Of a stretch of 64,000 nucleotides of DNA, positions 1 to 7,994 are shown piece after piece. Location: assembly GCF_002272135.1 (NCBI RefSeq), contig NZ_NPBF01000008.1:1-64000 (forward strand), written 5' to 3'. The translations under genes and the position numbers were made by a program. The DNA comes from Virgibacillus sp. 7505 (GTDB lineage: Bacteria; Bacillota; Bacilli; Bacillales; Amphibacillaceae). The stretch's first letter is position 1. Every line of letters begins with the position of its first letter. The notes under the pieces were generated by a model. The model did not search any database. It saw only the letters and a program-made list of their open reading frames with translations, and was not told where the DNA came from.

Positions 1-629
1 CCTGCCACTGCAAAGCGGCGATTTTCCACACCTAGACGCTGAAGTGCTTTGTCACAGCGAATCAAGTAATCTTGTACTCTTTCTTTTGTCATCTGTGCAA
101 TAGCATCTTTCAAAGAAAGGTGACGTGTAAGGAAGAAGATACGCATACCGTTTACTTCGAACATTGTTAGCGGATCATCAGAACCAGCTAGGTCTTCCAG
201 CATTTCTGTATGTCCGATGTAAGGAATTTTCGCTGCTTTCAAAGATTCTTTGTTGATTGGTGTTGTCGCAAGTGCTTGCACTTGACCATCCATCGCAAGC
301 TCGACAGATTTTTTGATATATTCGAAAGCGCCTTGGCCGCCCTGAGCGGAAACTTGGCCGTACTCTAACGTATTGATATCAATATTGTCCAGATTGATTA
401 CGTCGACTGTACCTAATTCGTATTTACCTTCTGTCGGGGAAGATACTTCATTTACTTCCAGATTCGCTTCAACGATTTCAATCGCTTTTTTGATGACTGC
501 TGTATCACCAATCACAAGCGGTTTACATACATCGTAAATTTCCTGCTTTGTTAGTGATTTCATTGTGATCTCCGGTCCGATACCTGCTGGATCTCCCATT
601 GGAATTGCGATAATTGCTCTTTCTGCCAT
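1..629 (-). CDS. pdxA: PdxA2-type 4-phospho-acid-sugar dehydrogenase, 5' part (gene runs off the window)
   Basis: Translation of the minus strand from the ATG at 629 gives about 209 residues that begin MAERAIIAIPMGDPAGIGPE, the signature of the PdxA NAD-dependent dehydrogenase/decarboxylase family (4-hydroxythreonine-4-phosphate dehydrogenase and its PdxA2 relatives). The start has an AAGGAGG site seven bases upstream. It is the third gene of an operon with a DeoR regulator and a DUF1537 kinase, 13 bases after the kinase stop. In characterised DUF1537/PdxA2 pairs the kinase phosphorylates D-threonate or D-erythronate and PdxA2 oxidises and decarboxylates the product to dihydroxyacetone phosphate. 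I therefore infer a catabolic PdxA2 role rather than vitamin B6 synthesis. The C-terminus is outside the window. Confidence 0.88.
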   Translation of the reverse strand, partial: MAERAIIAIPMGDPAGIGPEITMKSLTKQEIYDVCKPLVIGDTAVIKKAIEIVEANLEVNEVSSPTEGKYELGTVDVINLDNIDINTLEYGQVSAQGGQGAFEYIKKSVELAMDGQVQALATTPINKESLKAAKIPYIGHTEMLEDLAGSDDPLTMFEVNGMRIFFLTRHLSLKDAIAQMTKERVQDYLIRCDKALQRLGVENRRFAVA

Positions 630-642
630 TGTTTATTCCTCC

Positions 643-1929
643 TTAAAATTTAGCTTCCAAATATTTCACGCTTGTATAAATTGCTTTCGTTCCACCAGCC
701 GTGCCGCCTTTAGTTACAATCGGAACACCATCCAGGTATCCTCCCATAAACTTTCCATAAGCGATCAGCGGCAAGATCTCATCCAACAGCTGAATTCCTT
801 CTGCTCTGCTTATCGAGCAAAGTGAAGCGGTTACATCTCCACCACTAGAGAAGCAGCCCCCAATTTCAAACTTGCTTTCCTGGACAACCACTCTTGTAAT
901 TTTGCCGAGACCGTCCGCAATACGTTTCGCTAATGCATCCTGACTCACACCCTGCTGTGCTCCGAGCGTTTTCAAATCTAGAATCTCAGCACCTGGTGCA
1001 TCCGTTGTGATTAACAAGATGTCTTGTTTCTCCAACTCCTGCTTTGCCAGCGCAATTACCCGATCTACCTCTTCATCCCAAACCCCATCTACTGTTGCCA
1101 GCTTTTTGGAATCTACGTAAATTGGTCTGAGATTCGTTTTGTCCTTCAGGTATTGCAGCTGTTTCGAGCTGTTCGAAGTAACACTTCCAACTGTGACAAT
1201 AATCTTCTTATCCTTCATCCGCTTGCGGCTGAATGCACGAGCGAATGCCGCTGTCAGCGGACCAGGATCAGCTGGCACCATTTGATAAGATTCAAGCTCT
1301 GCCATAGCTCCTGCTACCGCATCAATATCTTCATTCGTGATGACGTCTGGAACAATGATTCTGGCACCCGCGTCTATTGCTTCCTGCATCTTGCTCTCGA
1401 TCGCTTGCTTGCCTGCAAGGATTGTCTCAAGGCCGATGCTTGCTACTGTAAATTTGCTCTGTTTTTCAACCAATTTCGGTACATGTGACTCTGTAACCGG
1501 TTTAACCGGATCCTTACCTACATCTGACAATTGAACAGGTACACCGTGAACAAGCAAGTACCCGCCAGAAACGATTCGTCCGGAATCCGGGTAAGCCGGT
1601 ACGACAACAGCAACTGCCTGTGTCCCCAATTCATCGAGCAGTGTATCAAGCTCAACGCCGATATTACCGCGTACAGTACTGTCGATTCGCTTGCAGACGA
1701 TATCCGTTTCCCACTTCTTCAGATTCCCCGCAACCGTTTTCACACGACGGTGTGCGACCTCGCTCTTAACATACCGGCTATCGGTATCGACAATCACACC
1801 GTTAATCTGTTCTGAGGAAGGAAGATGATCGTAGAAGACCATCGTCGCAACGTTATATCCAAGCTTCGTCAGCTTGACACCAGTTCCATTCCCACCAGTC
1901 AGATCATCTGCAATTACACCAATCTTCAT
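643..1929 (-). CDS. Four-carbon acid sugar kinase (DUF1537 family)
   Basis: A 428-residue protein starting MKIGVIADDLTGGNGTG, the N-terminal acid-sugar binding motif of the DUF1537 kinases (DtnK/DenK/OtnK), and ending with the glycine-rich nucleotide-binding C-terminal domain (SSGGDVTAS, then TKGGTAGG). Length is normal for the family. These cytoplasmic enzymes phosphorylate four-carbon sugar acids such as D-threonate or D-erythronate at the 4-position for a PdxA2 or aldolase partner, and the pdxA2-like gene follows immediately. Its ATG overlaps the deoR stop by one base (TGATG), so translation is probably coupled. The actual substrate cannot be read from sequence. Confidence 0.9.
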   Translation of the reverse strand: MKIGVIADDLTGGNGTGVKLTKLGYNVATMVFYDHLPSSEQINGVIVDTDSRYVKSEVAHRRVKTVAGNLKKWETDIVCKRIDSTVRGNIGVELDTLLDELGTQAVAVVVPAYPDSGRIVSGGYLLVHGVPVQLSDVGKDPVKPVTESHVPKLVEKQSKFTVASIGLETILAGKQAIESKMQEAIDAGARIIVPDVITNEDIDAVAGAMAELESYQMVPADPGPLTAAFARAFSRKRMKDKKIIVTVGSVTSNSSKQLQYLKDKTNLRPIYVDSKKLATVDGVWDEEVDRVIALAKQELEKQDILLITTDAPGAEILDLKTLGAQQGVSQDALAKRIADGLGKITRVVVQESKFEIGGCFSSGGDVTASLCSISRAEGIQLLDEILPLIAYGKFMGGYLDGVPIVTKGGTAGGTKAIYTSVKYLEAKF

Positions 1930-2696
1930 CAGGCTTCCTCCTCTGCTGCTACGACCTCCAAAAGCTCCGGTAATTCTCTCGGATGATAAGCCTTTATACC
2001 GCTATCCGAAATGACACCGGATAATACTTCTAAGTCACAAACTTTCGCCAGCGCCTTTTGATCCAGCTTGCTCGAATCTGCCACCAGCCAAGTTGCCTGA
2101 GCTGATTCGACCATCAATTTCTTGATGGAAGCCTTCTCAAAAGTAGGCGCCGTCACACCAACTTGCAGGTGAACTGCATGGGCACCTAGGAAAAACAGAT
2201 CTACATGCAGGTTACGCAAAGTCTGCTCTGTGAGCGGACCGAATAGCGCCCCGATATTATTCTGCATCTCTCCGCCAGTCAGGATCACCTTGACCTCACT
2301 GTCCATCAGCTCAGCTGCGATCTTGATATCATTCGTAACGACGGTCAGATTTCGTTTCTGCTTTAGCAGCTTTGCGATTTCAAGTGTCGTTGTTCCTGAA
2401 TCAAGGAGGATTGTAAAGTGTTCCTGCACAAGCTCAACAGCCCGTTTCGCAATCTGACGCTTTTCCTCAGCATGCTTACCTTCTTTTGTCTGGAATGACG
2501 ACTCCATCACCAGCGGCTTGTTGAGAATTGCACCACCCAGCGTCCGGATGATCTGCTCCTGTTCCTCCAAGTAGTTCAAATCTCGTCGGATTGTCATAGC
2601 AGATACATTCAACTCCGCTGCCAATGCATCGATATCTATCTTTTCATTCTTATTTAATTGTTCTAAAATCACATTTCTGCGTTCATTTGGCTGCAT
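1929..2696 (-). CDS. DeoR/GlpR-family transcriptional repressor of the acid-sugar operon
   Basis: A 255-residue protein with a DeoR N-terminal winged helix-turn-helix (residues about 1-57, containing VSAMTIRRDLNYLE) and the C-terminal DeoRC sugar-phosphate sensor domain (DSGTTTLEIAKLL, VTNDIKIAAEL, LTGGEMQ). Such proteins repress sugar catabolic operons until a phosphorylated intermediate binds. It is the first gene of the operon and a palindrome lies over its own promoter, so autoregulation and control of the two downstream enzymes are expected. A GGTGAT ribosome site precedes the ATG. Confidence 0.9.
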   Translation of the reverse strand: MQPNERRNVILEQLNKNEKIDIDALAAELNVSAMTIRRDLNYLEEQEQIIRTLGGAILNKPLVMESSFQTKEGKHAEEKRQIAKRAVELVQEHFTILLDSGTTTLEIAKLLKQKRNLTVVTNDIKIAAELMDSEVKVILTGGEMQNNIGALFGPLTEQTLRNLHVDLFFLGAHAVHLQVGVTAPTFEKASIKKLMVESAQATWLVADSSKLDQKALAKVCDLEVLSGVISDSGIKAYHPRELPELLEVVAAEEEA

Positions 2697-2714
2697 TTTG
2701 TATCACCTTTGTTA

Positions 2715-2765
2715 ATCATGAACATCTTATGTGTTCATGATATGCTTTATGATGTTAATTGTCAA
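2715..2765 (-). promoter_or_regulatory. SigA promoter with overlapping 10-bp palindromic operator for the deoR operon
   Basis: On the minus strand TTGACA (2760-2765) is followed after 17 bp by TATCAT (2737-2742). A perfect inverted repeat ATCATGAACA / TGTTCATGAT with a 7-bp spacer covers 2715-2741, overlapping the -10 and the transcription start. The placement fits repression by the DeoR protein encoded directly downstream. The link to that regulator is inference. Confidence 0.82.
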
Positions 2766-2888
2766 CATGTAATGTTACTATTTATCAAAAATTCATATCT
2801 TGTTTGTTAATAAATAACAACCATAGTATACTTCACTATGGTTTTTAATACTATATAGATGGATTGCAAAAGTATTTCCAACAGCAAC

Positions 2889-2918
2889 AAACGCCGCCCC
2901 TTCATTTGGGCGGCGTTT
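2889..2918 (-). terminator. Intrinsic terminator after corC-like gene
   Basis: An 11-bp perfect stem (AAACGCCGCCC / GGGCGGCGTTT) just after the stop codon at 2921. The following minus-strand tract is only moderately T-rich (TTGTTGCTGTTGG). Confidence 0.7.
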
Positions 2919-2920
2919 GT

Positions 2921-4252
2921 TTAATTGGAGATGCTTTCTTCCAGCTGTTCGACCTGGGTTTGTTTGCGCATTTCCACTTCAACGATCTGATGATTCAGCG
3001 TCTCCGTTATTTCCCACTCATATCCATGAGCTTCTATGACACGATGCTCCTCGATACTTCTAAGATTGGTGAGCATCCAGCCGCCGATTGTATCGACTTC
3101 TGCCTCGTTAATGAAACGAATGTCAAATTGCTCTTCGATTTCCTCAAGCAGGACACGGCCATTCAAACGGTACTTATTCTCAGAAACCTTTTGGATGTCC
3201 GGTTTTTCATTTTCATCGAATTCGTCGCGTATTTCCCCGACGATCTCTTCAAGCATATCCTCCATCGTCACAATACCAGCAGTTCCGCCGTACTCATCGA
3301 CTACTAGCGCGATATGAACACGTCTCTTCTGCATTGTCAGCAGCGTATCATTCAGACTTGTTCCTTCATGTACTGTCGGGATTGGATGGATGAAAGCATC
3401 TAATTTCTTGTCTTCTTTCGACGTGAAATCAGTCAGCATTTCTTTGACGTTAACAAAGCCGTAAATCCGGTCTTTATCACCGCCTTCTGTTACAGGATAG
3501 CGTGTATACTGATGCTCAACCATTATTTCCTGGATTTCTTGGCGTGACATTGTGTCAGAAATCGCGACAACCTGTGTCCTAGGAACAAGGATATCCTTGA
3601 CGACGCGATCGTTGAATGTGAAGATGTTCTCCATATAATCCAGCTCAGTTTTGTTGATTTCACCGCTCTGGAAGCTTTGTGCCATGATAATCTTCAGTTC
3701 CTCTTCGGAGTGGGCCTGTTCATGCGCAACCTGCTTCACGCCGAACATGCGCAGGAATACGCGGGCAGATCCATTCAGTGTGTAGATAAAAGGTGCCATC
3801 AGCTTACCGAACCAATACAGCGGACGCGCCAGAATGAGCGTCATCTTCTCTGTATATTGGATTGCCAATGTTTTCGGAGCCAGCTCACCGATAACGACGT
3901 GCAGGAAAGTCACGACCGCAAAGGCGATGGCGAATGAAAGAATGGTAGAAAGAGATTCTGAAAAACCGAAGTAATCGAATACTGGGTGTAATATCTTCTC
4001 GACAGTCGGCTCACCTAATGCACCAAGTACCAATGCAGTAACAGTGATTCCAAGCTGACAAGCAGATAAGTAGTAATCGAGATTATGGACAAGCTTCTTG
4101 ACGACGATGGCGTTCTTGTTTCCTTCCTCGATGAGCTGCTCGACTCGTGACATACGTACCTTTACGACCGAGAACTCGGCACCGACGAAGAATGCCGTCA
4201 GAATGATGAACAAGGCTACTAAAGCTAGATTAAGTACTAATAATGGGTCCAA
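2921..4252 (-). CDS. CorC/HlyC family (CNNM-CBS) magnesium efflux-type membrane protein
   Basis: A 443-residue protein with an N-terminal CNNM/DUF21 membrane domain (four hydrophobic segments within residues 1-190), a CBS-domain pair in the middle (motifs VPRTQVVAI and YPVTEGGDKDRIYGFV) and a C-terminal CorC_HlyC domain (TIGGWML). Bacillus relatives such as MpfA export Mg2+; older names are hemolysin C or CorC. A TTG start with AGGGGG five bases upstream is preferred because an in-frame stop lies just before it and the next upstream GTG is out of frame. It is monocistronic, between terminators. Substrate (Mg2+ or another divalent cation) is inferred from the family. Confidence 0.88.
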   Translation of the reverse strand: MDPLLVLNLALVALFIILTAFFVGAEFSVVKVRMSRVEQLIEEGNKNAIVVKKLVHNLDYYLSACQLGITVTALVLGALGEPTVEKILHPVFDYFGFSESLSTILSFAIAFAVVTFLHVVIGELAPKTLAIQYTEKMTLILARPLYWFGKLMAPFIYTLNGSARVFLRMFGVKQVAHEQAHSEEELKIIMAQSFQSGEINKTELDYMENIFTFNDRVVKDILVPRTQVVAISDTMSRQEIQEIMVEHQYTRYPVTEGGDKDRIYGFVNVKEMLTDFTSKEDKKLDAFIHPIPTVHEGTSLNDTLLTMQKRRVHIALVVDEYGGTAGIVTMEDMLEEIVGEIRDEFDENEKPDIQKVSENKYRLNGRVLLEEIEEQFDIRFINEAEVDTIGGWMLTNLRSIEEHRVIEAHGYEWEITETLNHQIVEVEMRKQTQVEQLEESISN

Positions 4253-4475
4253 ATTTTCCCCCTAAACAGGGGTTCACCTCCGTATGATGTTGTTTTTCTA
4301 TATTGGTGTCTTCTTCCGCAGCGGCAATAGATTCAATACCTTCACCTTCCCAAGGGAATCGCCTCCTTTCAGTTTTGAAAAAAAGCCCCCATCTCGTTAC
4401 CGGGATGGAGGCTTTTTTCTCCGCTCTTGTATACTAGCTTATCGAAATTATAAGGTATATATGCTGTATTTTCAA
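4253..4475 (-). promoter_or_regulatory. Promoter and ~190-nt structured leader of the corC-like gene (putative attenuator)
   Basis: Minus strand: TTGAAA (4470-4475), 17-bp spacer, TATAAT (4447-4452), giving a start near 4440. The leader first meets a strong terminator hairpin (4378-4418), then an SD-like AAAGGAGG followed by TTG-GGA-AGG-TGA, overlapped by a 15-codon frame GTG-AAG...ATA-TAG (peptide MKVLNLLPLRKKTPI), and ends with a CCCCT-GTTT-AGGGG hairpin that would mask the AGGGGG ribosome site of the gene. Together these suggest leader-mediated control of an ion exporter, but no known riboswitch class was recognised. Confidence 0.55.
4378..4418. terminator. Bidirectional intrinsic terminator / attenuator hairpin
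   Basis: Stem GCCCCCATC / GATGGAGGC with a ten-base loop, flanked by runs of A on the left and T on the right, so it can act in both directions. On the minus strand it begins only about 20 nt after the predicted start of the corC-like transcript. Confidence 0.8.
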
Positions 4476-4685
4476 ATAAATCACCGTGAATTATTTTCGA
4501 ATTTTATTTCACTCAGCTATAATAACAGTAACCGCTATCATTGATACAAGTACTGGATATTCTTTTACGGAAGGCTGTTCCAGATTACAGCTGCACTCCT
4601 TTGGATTACATTATCTCTGTCTCATAAAGTAAAAATCATAGAAATGCGGGAAACTATCATCGAAGCGCAAACAAGGAGGAGACGT

Positions 4686-5744
4686 ATGAAGAAATTAAAG
4701 ATAGCAAGCTTACCAGGAGATGGAGTAGGAAAAGAAGTAGTTCCTGCAGCACAGACAGTTTTGAAAGCGATTTCCGAGGTGCATGGCGGTCTGCAGTTCG
4801 CATTCGACGAGTACCCGTGGAGCTGCGAATATTATCTGGAGCACAACCGAATGATGCCAGACGATGCATTGGATCGCCTGCAGGATGCAGATGCTATTTT
4901 TCTCGGTGCTGTCGGGAACCAGAAGCTAGTTCCGGATCATATTTCCTTGTGGGGTATGCTGATCAAGATACGGCGAGAATTTGAACAGGTCATCAATATC
5001 CGACCTGCCAAACTATTGAAAGGTATTACCTCACCACTTACCAACCCGAAGGACTTCGATTTATTAGTTGTACGGGAGAATAGCGAAGGGGAATACAGCG
5101 AAGTGGGCGGCCGGATCTTCCGTGGTGAAGACGAAGTGGCAATTCAAAATGCAATTTTCTCAAGACGAGGCACAGAAAGAGCGATGCGCTATGCTTTTGA
5201 GCTTGCCGCAAAGCGCCGAAAACATGTAACAAGCGCAACAAAGTCAAATGGAATAGTACATTCTATGCCGTTTTGGGATGAAGTCTTTCAAACTGTGAAA
5301 AGTGATTATCCAGATATCGGAACAGACAGTCAGCACATCGATGCCCTCGCTGCCTTCTTTGTTACGCAGCCGCAGCGCTTCGATGTTATTGTCGCAAGCA
5401 ATCTATTTGGAGATGTTCTTACCGATATCGGAGCCGCCATTATGGGAAGTATCGGTATTGCTCCTGCTGCCAATATCAATGTGAATGGTAAATACCCTTC
5501 CATGTTCGAGCCCGTCCACGGTTCTGCTCCAGATATTGTCGGTAAAGGAATCGCTAACCCGATTGGACAAATTTGGACAGCGAAACTGATGCTCGATCAC
5601 TTTGGTGAAGAAGAGCTCGGCATTAAACTGCTGGATATCATTGAGGATGTCACAGAAGCTGGTATTCTGACGCCTGATTTGGGCGGAACGCACGGAACGG
5701 AGGATGTCACAGCAGCAATTGTGGAAAGAGTTCACAAGCTATAA
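4686..5744 (+). CDS. Tartrate/D-malate dehydrogenase family (isopropylmalate dehydrogenase-like)
   Basis: A 352-residue member of the isocitrate/isopropylmalate dehydrogenase superfamily: N-terminal LPGDGVGKEVV, substrate-binding RENSEGEYSEVGGR, the catalytic Lys/Asp region and the metal-binding NLFGDVLTDIGAA, and GSAPDIVGKG near the NAD site. The EYSEVGG variant and the absence of other leu genes favour the TtuC/DmlA/YcsA branch, which oxidatively decarboxylates tartrate or D-malate. The ATG at 4686 was chosen because AAGGAGG lies seven bases upstream; a longer frame from 4644 lacks such a site. Single gene ending at a terminator. Confidence 0.88.
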   Translation: MKKLKIASLPGDGVGKEVVPAAQTVLKAISEVHGGLQFAFDEYPWSCEYYLEHNRMMPDDALDRLQDADAIFLGAVGNQKLVPDHISLWGMLIKIRREFEQVINIRPAKLLKGITSPLTNPKDFDLLVVRENSEGEYSEVGGRIFRGEDEVAIQNAIFSRRGTERAMRYAFELAAKRRKHVTSATKSNGIVHSMPFWDEVFQTVKSDYPDIGTDSQHIDALAAFFVTQPQRFDVIVASNLFGDVLTDIGAAIMGSIGIAPAANINVNGKYPSMFEPVHGSAPDIVGKGIANPIGQIWTAKLMLDHFGEEELGIKLLDIIEDVTEAGILTPDLGGTHGTEDVTAAIVERVHKL

Positions 5745-5750
5745 TTTTCA

Positions 5751-5785
5751 AAAAAAAGAAGTCGCCATAAGGCGGCTTCTTTTTT
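5751..5785. terminator. Bidirectional terminator
   Basis: GAAGTCGCC-ATAA-GGCGGCTTC with flanking A and T runs, between convergent genes. Confidence 0.85.
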
Positions 5786-6536
5786 ATATATTACTTTCGC
5801 TCTCAAAGGAAACAGATTCCAATATCGTTTTGAAAACTTCCTTATCTTGTTCGTACGTCTCATCCAGTGTATTAAAAGAAAAAATATATGCAGTTCCGTC
5901 ATGGATGATCGTATTTTGCTGTAACGTGAAGCCATCCATCTTGCTGATAAGTTCATTTGTTTCCATGCCATTAATCTCATACGTTACATCACTTGTATAG
6001 TCATAGCCGGTTTGCTGCTTTGCAAGTGCAATATACGTTTCCAGTGTAAGATCGGGAAATGTAGAAATGTCTTCCGCTACGACACTGAGCGTGGTGGATC
6101 CATATTGATACCCCACCATAGGTATGCCCATTTCTTCCATTTCACCTAAAGAGATATACTCAGACGGCAGCTCAAAAGTAACACCTTCAAATGTTACTTT
6201 TCCATCTATAGGTTCAGCAGATGAAGTTTCCGATTCCAGGGTGTCAGCTTCCAATGTGTCTGTTGCTTCCTCTTGGACGGGAGGATCACTTTCAGGCAAT
6301 TCTGTGCTATTCTCCTCTGATGCAAAAAATTCATCTGGTTCCGCTGCTTCTTTGTCTTCACTAGCAATTGTATCTGAATTAGATGATTCTTGGTTCTCAT
6401 TAGCAGCTGAATCCGTTTCTGCTGCTTCGCTTTTTGTATTTTCGTCACTTGCAGTCTCATCGGTTGCGCTCGCCCCACAGCCGCACAGGAATAGGAGTAA
6501 TGCAGCAAATGGCGCAATCAGAAATCTTTTATCCAT
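5784..6536 (-). CDS. Secreted lipoprotein of unknown function with acidic linker
   Basis: A 250-residue protein with a lipoprotein signal peptide (MDKRFLIAPFAALLLFLCGC; lipobox LCGC, lipidated Cys about residue 20). Residues 21-110 are a low-complexity, Ser/Glu/Asp/Ala-rich linker without predicted structure; the C-terminal 140 residues form a compact domain (FELPSEYISLGEM ... FKTILESVSF) resembling the PsbP/DcrB-like fold seen in many Bacillus lipoproteins. It probably sits on the outer face of the membrane. No function can be named. Monocistronic. Confidence 0.75.
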   Translation of the reverse strand: MDKRFLIAPFAALLLFLCGCGASATDETASDENTKSEAAETDSAANENQESSNSDTIASEDKEAAEPDEFFASEENSTELPESDPPVQEEATDTLEADTLESETSSAEPIDGKVTFEGVTFELPSEYISLGEMEEMGIPMVGYQYGSTTLSVVAEDISTFPDLTLETYIALAKQQTGYDYTSDVTYEINGMETNELISKMDGFTLQQNTIIHDGTAYIFSFNTLDETYEQDKEVFKTILESVSFESESNI

Positions 6537-6710
6537 CTCATCACCTCGATAAGCTATACCACCGAAGCTGAAGAAATAAGCAGATATTGTAATCTTTTGT
6601 AAAATAAAGGTACTTTGCTCATATAAAGGCTTTTACTTCTAATTCAGTTATACTAAGTGTTTTCCTATGGAATACCTGCCGATAGTCTAATTGATTCATC
6701 CGCATATCCC

Positions 6711-6739
6711 AAAAAGAAAAGAGCGCAATATGCGCTCTT
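6711..6739 (-). terminator. Intrinsic terminator of the reductase gene
   Basis: AAGAGCGCA-ATA-TGCGCTCTT, overlapping the TAA stop of the minus-strand gene and followed by TTTCTTTTT on that strand. Confidence 0.8.
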
Positions 6740-7784
6740 ATACCAATTTCTTTGCAAGCTCACGATTACGCTGCTTGAACAAAACGTTATGGGAGGAAAC
6801 CATACCCCAGCCGTCTGCAGCAGGCTCGATATACTGTTTCGCTTTATTGACAGCATTCGCTGCATCCTGGAAGCAGCCGGCAATCAAAGTGACCTTGCCA
6901 TCATGCTTCAGAATATCTCCTGCTGCAAACAGACCAGGTACAGAGGATTCCCCGCTCGGCGTTCCAGCGATATAGTAATTATCTACAAGCTCAATATCCA
7001 CTTCGCTGTTTTGAATCAAATCCATATCCCGTTCGTAGCCGTGATTGACAATTACCTCATCAATTGGCAAGAACGTAGTTTCGTTCGTTTCATGATTCGT
7101 CAATTCCACACGTTCAATATGCTGCTGGTTCGGACACGCCACGAGCTTTGTGATCGATGTACAAAGGAAACACTTAGCACCGCTGCACATTAAGCGTTCC
7201 ACTGATGCTTCATGCCCCTTCAGCGCCTCATTGCGATATGTAACATATACCTTTTTCGCAATAGGCTCCAGCTCGTTTGCCCAATCGACAGCAGAGTTTC
7301 CGCCGCCAGAGATGATGACAGTCTTATCCTTGAAACGCTGCATGTCTTTCACTGTATAGTTGAGATTTGCTACCTCAAATCTCTCACAGCCTTCGATGGA
7401 CAGTTTTTGCGGATTAAGTATTCCGCCGCCGACCGCTGCAATAATTGTCTTCGAATAGTGGACTATACCACTTGCTGCATGGAGCTCAAAGATCCCATCA
7501 TCATTTCGCTTGATGCTTGTTACCTTCTCGTTCAATACCACTTCCGGATCGAAGGTAAGCGCCTGCTCTGTCAGCTGGTCAATCAGTTTGCCTGCCGGAA
7601 GCGGCGGTAATCCGCCTACGTCCCAAATCATCTTTTCCGGATAAACATGGAGCTTGCCGCCCAAATAAGGCTGAAACTCGATGATTTTCGTCTTCATTTG
7701 CCGTAACCCACTATAGAAAGCGGAATATAATCCCGCTGGACCTCCACCAATGATGGTAACATCATACAGCAATTCTTCCTGCAC
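6738..7784 (-). CDS. Fur-controlled ferredoxin--NADP+ reductase (YcgT/YumC type)
   Basis: A 348-residue thioredoxin-reductase-like flavoenzyme: FAD-binding IIGGGPAGLYSAF at the N-terminus, NADP-binding ISGGGNSAVDWANEL in the middle and the C-terminal GLFAAGDIL motif. There is no CxxC redox pair, which is the feature of TrxR-like ferredoxin-NADP reductases. The GTG at 7784 is chosen because AAAGGAGG is six to seven bases upstream, and because the longer frame (ATG at 7829) would begin upstream of the predicted transcription start. Divergent from a siderophore uptake operon with a Fur box in its promoter, matching the iron-repressed ycgT of B. subtilis. It could supply electrons for iron release from siderophores. 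Confidence 0.87.
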   Translation of the reverse strand: MQEELLYDVTIIGGGPAGLYSAFYSGLRQMKTKIIEFQPYLGGKLHVYPEKMIWDVGGLPPLPAGKLIDQLTEQALTFDPEVVLNEKVTSIKRNDDGIFELHAASGIVHYSKTIIAAVGGGILNPQKLSIEGCERFEVANLNYTVKDMQRFKDKTVIISGGGNSAVDWANELEPIAKKVYVTYRNEALKGHEASVERLMCSGAKCFLCTSITKLVACPNQQHIERVELTNHETNETTFLPIDEVIVNHGYERDMDLIQNSEVDIELVDNYYIAGTPSGESSVPGLFAAGDILKHDGKVTLIAGCFQDAANAVNKAKQYIEPAADGWGMVSSHNVLFKQRNRELAKKLV

Positions 7785-7806
7785 ACTGACTCCTCCTTTA
7801 ATCCGA

Positions 7807-7857
7807 TAGTGATAATCATTCTCATTCAAATATAACGGAAAATTTTCTCAAAATCAA
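7807..7857 (-). promoter_or_regulatory. Promoter with Fur box for the ferredoxin-NADP reductase
   Basis: Minus strand TTGATT (7852-7857), 17-bp spacer, TATATT (7829-7834). A Fur-type element, GTGATAATCATTCTCATTC (plus strand, about 7809-7827), covers the expected start site, so iron-loaded Fur would block transcription. Confidence 0.8.
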
Positions 7858-7859
7858 TG

Positions 7860-7924
7860 TTGACATCTAAATTTTCTGCCTTTATGATGTAATCAAGCGA
7901 GATTGATAATCATTCTCATTCTCA
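7860..7924 (+). promoter_or_regulatory. Promoter with Fur box for the siderophore uptake operon
   Basis: TTGACA (7860-7865), 17 bp, TATGAT (7883-7888), followed by a second Fur-type element TTGATAATCATTCTCATTC (about 7904-7924) sharing the core GATAATCATTCTCATTC with the box on the other side. Two boxes 80 bp apart serve the two divergent promoters. Confidence 0.82.
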
Positions 7925-7994
7925 TCGTATAACCCTGGTGCCCTGTCCCCCTAACAGGGCACTCCCCCCTATAAAATGAGGAGTGATATACATA

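Noticed and set aside
2700-2900. Additional operator copies (ATGTTAATTGTCAACATGT) upstream of deoR
   Set aside because: Resembles both the DeoR dyad and the TTGTCAACA half of the 57.7-kb element only over short stretches; the TTGACA -35 explains it.
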